Source: an uncultured Collinsella sp. (lineage in GTDB: Bacteria; Actinomycetota; Coriobacteriia; Coriobacteriales; Coriobacteriaceae). Taken from it: a stretch of DNA of 18,989 nt. The translations under genes and the position numbers were made by a program. Location of the stretch: assembly GCA_900546115.1 (NCBI GenBank), contig URBQ01000041.1:1-18989 (forward strand). The letters run 5' to 3'. The notes below the pieces were generated by a model. The model did no database searches and was not told the origin of the DNA. It worked only from the letters and a program-made list of their open reading frames with translations. The stretch's first letter is position 1. The number at the start of each line of letters is the position of its first letter. This document shows, piece by piece, positions 15,245 to 18,989 of the stretch.

Positions 15245-16225
15245 CTAGCTGATGGCTTGTCCTGCGGCGGCGCGACGTGCCTCCCGGCCTCCAAGCAGGG
15301 AGGGGACCTGTGCCAGGCACACGCCGGCGAGGATGATGGCAACGCCCAGCCACTCGACGACGCCGAGCGGCTCGCCGAGGACGATCATGGCGATGAGCAG
15401 GCCGGCGGGGAGTTCCGCGGCGGCCATGACAGTGGAGAGACCCGCGGGCAGGTGCGGAGAGCCCATGCCGAAGAGCAAGACCGGGCAGAGCATGCCAAAG
15501 AAGCCGGCGATGACGGCAAAGGGCAGGATGCCCTGGGCGAGAACGCCCGAGACAACGTAGTCCGGGCACACCGTGAGCGACATGACCACGGAGCCCGCGC
15601 ACACGATGACGCCACGCTGCTCGGACGAGCAGGGGGCCTCGACCTTGCCGGAGAGGGTGACAAAGAGGGAGCAGGACACGGCCGCCCCCAGCGCGCAGAG
15701 CAGGGCCACGGGGTCGTACCCGGTGATGCCGGTCTTGTAGACGCCGCTGGCGAACACCGTTCCGAAGACGATGACCAGGGCGGAGGCCACTTGGAGGAGC
15801 CTCGGCGGCCGGCGCGTCATGACGGTCTGCCACACGAGCCCCAGCCACGTGAACTGGAAGAGGAGCGTGAGTGCCACCGGGGCGGGCAGCACGCTCATGG
15901 CGTAGCAGTAGAGGATTGAGGTGAGGCAGGTGAGGGCTCCCAGGCCCATGAGCTTGAGGGCGAGCTTCCAGCCCACGCGCTGCCAGCGGTGCCCGAGTGC
16001 GTGCCCTGCGAGCGTGGCGAGGGCGAAGAAGAGGCAGCCGAACCACGCCTGGCTCGCCACCACCTGCGCTGAGGTGAAGCCCGCGGCGTAGGCGAGCTTG
16101 TAGGTCGTGGCCATCGCGCCGTAGCAGGCGCCGCCCGCAAAGACCTGGAGCGCCGCCTTGACCTGCCCCGTGCCCGCGGCTCCCGCCTCGGCGGTCTGTT
16201 GCTTGATTGTGTTTGTTTCTGCCAT
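15245..16225 (-). CDS. EamA/DMT-superfamily transporter
   Basis: This predicted inner-membrane carrier of 326 residues has a hydrophilic start (about residues 1-22), then roughly ten hydrophobic segments in two similar halves, the pattern of EamA (drug/metabolite transporter) proteins. The second-half signature MAAAELPAGLLIAMIVLGE, with an acidic residue after the ninth segment, is typical. It ends in a basic tail. Substrate is unknown; family members export amino acids, metabolites or drugs. The ATG at 16225 follows AAGGGAGCCTA. An open frame continues far upstream but crosses the leader terminator and is not used. It is the first gene of the set with the GH1 enzyme (121 bases downstream) and the PTS permease. 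Moving an aglycone or a sugar-derived product is a guess from this context. Confidence 0.83.
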   Translation of the reverse strand: MAETNTIKQQTAEAGAAGTGQVKAALQVFAGGACYGAMATTYKLAYAAGFTSAQVVASQAWFGCLFFALATLAGHALGHRWQRVGWKLALKLMGLGALTCLTSILYCYAMSVLPAPVALTLLFQFTWLGLVWQTVMTRRPPRLLQVASALVIVFGTVFASGVYKTGITGYDPVALLCALGAAVSCSLFVTLSGKVEAPCSSEQRGVIVCAGSVVMSLTVCPDYVVSGVLAQGILPFAVIAGFFGMLCPVLLFGMGSPHLPAGLSTVMAAAELPAGLLIAMIVLGEPLGVVEWLGVAIILAGVCLAQVPSLLGGREARRAAAGQAIS

Positions 16226-16342
16226 TAGGCTCCCTTCCGTCTGCTGTCTTGCAGATGCGCGTCTCGTGCGTCTGTTCCCTGCAGTCGGAAGGTGGGCTCG
16301 TGCGGTCTTCTGGCGGTGCATGTGGTACCTGCTGCCAAGACG

Positions 16343-16378
16343 AAAAAAGCCACGCAACCGACTGCTCGGTTGCGTGGC
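16343..16378 (-). terminator. Leader terminator (attenuator) before the sugar operon
   Basis: GCCACGCAACCGA (16349-16361) and its exact complement (16366-16378) make a 13-bp stem with a 4-base loop, followed on the minus strand by TTTTTT (16348-16343). It stands 118 bases upstream of the first gene of the operon and downstream of the likely promoter, with no minus-strand gene before it. It therefore works as a conditional stop in the operon leader. On the minus strand, GCGTGG (16411-16406) can pair with CCACGC (16377-16372) of the terminator's first arm and would disrupt it. Confidence 0.85.
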
Positions 16379-16427
16379 AAAAAGGTGGCTAGCGCCCAGA
16401 AAAGTCCACGCGTTTTTAGACTGGGAC

Positions 16428-16457
16428 AAAGTACTACAACAGGTGAGATTCCGTCAA
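16428..16457 (-). promoter_or_regulatory. Candidate promoter of the DMT-bgl-PTS operon
   Basis: On the minus strand TTGACG (16457-16452) is followed after 18 bases by TACTTT (16433-16428), a good -35 with a modest -10. It would start a leader of about 195 bases that includes the attenuator. A T-rich tract lies just upstream. No catabolite-responsive element was identified with confidence. Confidence 0.4.
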
Positions 16458-16541
16458 GAAAAACCGAAGAAAAAAGTGAGCCTCTGCCCGCCGTACCTGT
16501 AGCGGTCGTTTCCCCGAACGGGGCGGTGCTGTTGGGGACTG

Positions 16542-16596
16542 TCTCGATCTGTAACAGTTGGGGCTAGTTTTGGTCGATGGATGTTACAGATTGAGA
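16542..16596. repeat. 15-bp inverted repeat upstream of the DJ-1 gene
   Basis: TCTCGATCTGTAACA (16542-16556) and TGTTACAGATTGAGA (16582-16596) are inverted copies with one mismatch and a 25-base spacer. Each arm also holds a small CTGTNAC-type partial palindrome. It lies between the divergent sugar operon and the DJ-1 gene. It could be an operator pair, a foldback RNA element or a copy of a dispersed repeat. The remaining bases from about 16597 to 16724 show no feature beyond the DJ-1 ribosome site. Confidence 0.6.
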
Positions 16597-16724
16597 TTGT
16601 TGAGGATGGGTGGGGTAGCTAATTCGGACGGGGCTATTTTAAACATTGGGAAATCGAGCGTGGCAAGCGGAGGTCTTCGGGGTATAAGACGGCTAATTGT
16701 ATGCCGCCCATGAAAGGAGCCCTC

Positions 16725-17267
16725 ATGCCCAGCGTTGCCGTTCTCGCCGCCGATGGCTTTGAAACTATTGAATGCTTGACCATGGTCGATGTCATGCGTC
16801 GCGGCGGCGTGCGTGCCACGCTCGTCTCGATCATGCCCACGCGTGAGGTCGTAAGCTCGCTGCAGATCCCCGTGACCTGCGATGCGCTCTTTGATGAGAT
16901 CAACTTTGACGAGTACGACTGCGTCGTGCTGCCCGGCGGCCTGCCCGGTGCCACCAACCTGCGCGCCGATCAGCGCGTCTGCGACGTGGTCTGCGAGTTC
17001 GCCGCGACCAAGCACGTTGCCGCCATCTGCGCCGCCCCGTTTATCCTGGGCGAGCTCGACCTACTCGAGGGGCGCCAGGCCACGTGCTTCCCTGGCTTTG
17101 AGAAAAGCTTCCCCGAAGGCGCCTATACCGGCGAGAAGGTTACGCAAGACGGCAACATCATCACCGCCAGCGGCATGGCCCAGTCGCTCCCCTTTGCGCT
17201 TGAGCTGCTGCGCACACTCGCCGGCGACAAGGCCGTCGAGAAGGTCGCCGAGGGCATTCAGCTATGA
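16725..17267 (+). CDS. DJ-1/PfpI (YajL-like) family protein
   Basis: This 180-residue cytoplasmic protein belongs to the DJ-1/ThiJ/PfpI superfamily, whose members are described as glyoxalase III or deglycase-like and oxidative-stress proteins. It has the DGFETIE motif with acidic E16 (the DJ-1 Glu18 position) and the nucleophile elbow AAICAAP with C102, then the conserved ATCFPGFE region. Length equals that of DJ-1/YajL. ATG 16725 has AAAGGAG 5 bases before it; ATGs at 16701 and 16710 are upstream and lack such a site. The stop overlaps the maf start by four bases (ATGA), so the two are translationally coupled. Family membership is certain; the reaction is not. PfpI-type protease activity is less likely given the DJ-1 style motifs. 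Confidence 0.9.
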   Translation: MPSVAVLAADGFETIECLTMVDVMRRGGVRATLVSIMPTREVVSSLQIPVTCDALFDEINFDEYDCVVLPGGLPGATNLRADQRVCDVVCEFAATKHVAAICAAPFILGELDLLEGRQATCFPGFEKSFPEGAYTGEKVTQDGNIITASGMAQSLPFALELLRTLAGDKAVEKVAEGIQL

Positions 17268-17845
17268 TTTTGGCTTCGCAATCACCGCGCCGCATCGAGT
17301 TGATGCGCGAGGCGGGCTATGACATTCACGTGATTCCCGCAGATATCGACGAAACGCCTTTTGATGGCGAGGCCCCGCTTACGCTCGTTGAACGCTTAGC
17401 ACGCGCCAAAGCCGCCTCCGTTGCCGCCGAGCATGCCGAGCCCAACGAACTGACCGTCGCGGCCGATACTATTGTCACCTTCGATGGCAAGATTCTGGGC
17501 AAGCCGGCAACCGAGGACGAGGCGCGCACCATGCTCCGCGAGCTTTCGGGCCGCACGCACCAGGTCGCAACCGGCGTCTGCATCGTTAAGGCAGGCGACA
17601 CGGCCGCTCCGCATGCCGCCGAGAGCCTGTCGTTTGTCGATGTGACCGACGTGACGTTCTATGAGCTCACCGACGAGCAGATTGAGCGCTACGTCGCCTC
17701 GGGCGAGCCCATGGACAAAGCCGGCGCCTACGGCATCCAGGGCACAGGCGGGCGCATGCTCGTGCATGATATTTCGGGCGACTTCTACAACGTGGTGGGC
17801 CTGCCCATCGCTCGCGTCGCGCGTGCGATTCAAAAACTATCGTAA
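17264..17845 (+). CDS. maf: Maf-family nucleotide pyrophosphatase
   Basis: Maf proteins hydrolyse non-canonical and certain canonical nucleoside triphosphates to monophosphates (dTTP/UTP in YhdE-type, m7GTP in YceF-type) and are linked to septum inhibition. The 193-residue protein has the ASQSPRR nucleotide-binding start (residues 4-10), catalytic D68 in VAADTIV, the GKP loop, SGRTHQVATGV, and KAGAYGIQG followed by NVVGLPIARV. The GRTHQV and AYGIQG motifs fit the dTTP/UTP group better. It begins within the DJ-1 gene stop (ATGA) with no separate strong ribosome site, so translation is coupled. Length is normal. Confidence 0.95.
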   Translation: MILASQSPRRIELMREAGYDIHVIPADIDETPFDGEAPLTLVERLARAKAASVAAEHAEPNELTVAADTIVTFDGKILGKPATEDEARTMLRELSGRTHQVATGVCIVKAGDTAAPHAAESLSFVDVTDVTFYELTDEQIERYVASGEPMDKAGAYGIQGTGGRMLVHDISGDFYNVVGLPIARVARAIQKLS

Positions 17846-17853
17846 TTGCATCT

Positions 17854-17876
17854 GGCGCTGGGTATCCCCCAGCGCC
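17854..17876 (+). terminator. Hairpin after maf
   Basis: GGCGCTGGG (17854-17862) and CCCAGCGCC (17868-17876) form a perfect 9-bp stem with a 5-base loop, 8 bases after the maf stop. The following TACAATTTCGG is only partly T-rich, so termination may be incomplete. A second hairpin, CCGGGC/GCCCGG (17907-17912 and 17918-17923), lies in the leader of the next gene. Confidence 0.55.
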
Positions 17877-17946
17877 TACAATTTCGGCGTACCGTACGGA
17901 TCCCGACCGGGCATAAGGCCCGGCGGAAAACCGATAGGAGTAAAAC

Positions 17947-18948
17947 ATGGATACACTGCTTGAGGCCATTGACGTTTGCGATGTCGATGGCTTTTGCTTT
18001 GGCAACTACACGGACGAGGAGGCCGGCACCGGTTGCACCGTAATCGTGGCACCCGAGGGCGCCACCGGCGGCGTTGACGTTCGCGGCGGTGCCCCGGCAT
18101 CGCGCGAAACCGACCTGCTGCGTCCCGAGAACACCGTCGACAAGGTCCACGCCGTCTGCCTTTCGGGCGGATCGGCCTTTGGCCTGGAGGCCGCAAGCGG
18201 CGTCGCTCGCGAGCTTGAGAGCCGCGGCATCGGCCTTCCCGTCGGCCCCACGCAGGTGCCTATCGTGTGCTCCAGCTGCATCTTCGACCTCGCCTTTGGC
18301 GACCCCGCCGTACGCCCCGACATTGAGGCTGGCATCTCCGCCGTGCGCGAGGCGCTCGACAACACCCCCACCACGCTCGAGCAGGGCAATGTAGGTGCCG
18401 GCACCGGTGCCACCGTGGGCAAGCTCATGGGCCCCGCCACCTGCATGAAGGCCGGCCTAGGCGCTGCCGCCGTGGCACTCGGCCCTGTTAAGGTGGGTGC
18501 CGTGGTCTCGGTCAACGCCTGCGGCAATGTCGTCGACCCCTTCACCGGCGAATGGGTCGCTGGTATGCGCGCCGCAGCAGATAGCGACCAGATCGTCGAC
18601 ATGGAGCTCGCAGCCTTTGCCGCCGCCGGATCCATGCAGATGCCGCTCGACCGCACCAACACCACCATCAGCTGCATCGTCACCAACGTGGAACTCACTA
18701 AGGCACAAGCCACCAAGGTCTCCCAGATGGCCGCAGACGCCTACGCACACGCCATCCGTCCCACGCACACCACCAACGACGGCGACACCATCTACACCCT
18801 CGCCAGCGGCAAACTGGGCGCCCAGGCAAGCGCCGCCGTTCCCCTAGACCTGCTGGGCATGCTCGCCGTAAGGGCCCTACAGACCGCCATCGTAAACGGA
18901 GCCAAAAACGCCAAAACCTCCCACGGCATACCCGGCGCCGCAAAGTAA
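17947..18948 (+). CDS. P1-family (DmpA/NylC-like) self-cleaving peptidase
   Basis: P1 (S58-type) N-terminal nucleophile hydrolases are made as one chain that cuts itself, exposing a threonine or serine as catalytic residue. Known members are aminopeptidases, beta-peptidases or nylon-oligomer hydrolases. The 333-residue protein has the conserved VCLSGGSAFGLEAASGV and VGAGTGATVGK regions. It also has RTNTTISCIVTN, in which the expected cut is between N238 and T239, giving chains of about 238 and 95 residues. The IRPTHTTNDGDTIYTLA segment near the C-terminus is also typical. No signal peptide is seen, so it is cytoplasmic. TAGGAG lies 6 bases before the ATG. It follows maf after about 100 bases with two hairpins and may have its own promoter. 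The natural substrate is unknown. The gene ends 41 bases before the window edge. Confidence 0.9.
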   Translation: MDTLLEAIDVCDVDGFCFGNYTDEEAGTGCTVIVAPEGATGGVDVRGGAPASRETDLLRPENTVDKVHAVCLSGGSAFGLEAASGVARELESRGIGLPVGPTQVPIVCSSCIFDLAFGDPAVRPDIEAGISAVREALDNTPTTLEQGNVGAGTGATVGKLMGPATCMKAGLGAAAVALGPVKVGAVVSVNACGNVVDPFTGEWVAGMRAAADSDQIVDMELAAFAAAGSMQMPLDRTNTTISCIVTNVELTKAQATKVSQMAADAYAHAIRPTHTTNDGDTIYTLASGKLGAQASAAVPLDLLGMLAVRALQTAIVNGAKNAKTSHGIPGAAK

Positions 18949-18989
18949 ACTAGCTCGTCCGGTTGCCCGGTGGGGTTTGGTTATGTTTG

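Noticed and set aside
15124..15342. A 73-codon N-terminal extension of the GH1 frame.
   Set aside because: It overlaps the end of the transporter gene, is rich in Arg/Pro/Ser and lacks a ribosome site; the start at 15123 has a strong one.
16349..16378. The 13-bp hairpin as a two-way terminator that also stops plus-strand transcripts.
   Set aside because: On the plus strand it is followed by A residues, and no plus-strand gene ends nearby.
16226..16429. A 68-codon upstream extension of the transporter frame.
   Set aside because: It runs through the attenuator hairpin and is strongly basic with no family similarity; the start at 16225 follows AAGGGAG.

Overview
The window reads as chromosomal DNA of a high-GC anaerobic actinobacterium of the class Coriobacteriia, most like Collinsella. 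This is an inference from the protein sequences, the G/C-ending codons, the arginine deiminase (ADI) cluster and the IS3-type remnant; no ribosomal RNA or other phylogenetic marker is present to prove it.

Region 1 (1-7335, all minus strand) is an arginine catabolism cluster. In transcription order it holds arcA copy 2 (7183-5942), an ArcT-like PLP aminotransferase (5806-4682), arcA copy 1 (4108-2867), arcB (2761-1766) and a YfcC/ArcD-type arginine-ornithine exchanger (1618-140). The two arcA genes encode identical 413-residue proteins, and the DNA shows no difference that I could see over about 1,267 bp. Their promoter regions are clearly related but diverged, which points to homogenisation by gene conversion. 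Each copy has its own upstream module: an AT-rich -10 box, a conserved GC-rich block and two direct repeats 21 bp apart. Carbamate kinase (arcC), which would complete the ATP-yielding pathway, is not in the window.

Region 2 (7336-11708, plus strand) holds an AT-rich intergenic stretch, a polyphosphate kinase (ppk1) with an unusual Pro/Ala/Glu-rich tail and a substitution at one classically conserved histidine, a strong terminator, and an Fe-S cluster-containing RlmD/TrmA-family 23S rRNA uracil methyltransferase.

Region 3 (11709-16600) looks accessory. It begins with a truncated IS3-family transposase fragment that still has its right terminal inverted repeat. Next comes a minus-strand set of an EamA/DMT transporter, a GH1 6-phospho-beta-glucosidase and a beta-glucoside-type PTS EIIBC with no EIIA domain. 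The leader of the first gene contains a very strong intrinsic terminator ahead of the start codon, so the operon probably responds to premature termination or antitermination.

Region 4 (16601-18989, plus strand) holds a DJ-1/PfpI-family protein overlapping by four bases with a Maf nucleotide pyrophosphatase, followed by a P1-family (DmpA/NylC-like) self-cleaving peptidase. A 15-bp inverted repeat of unknown role precedes this group.

No tRNA, rRNA, CRISPR array or phage structural gene was seen. I see no clearly new multi-gene system. The least ordinary features are the arcA pair with its shared regulatory module, the leader terminator of the sugar operon, and the divergent PPK1.
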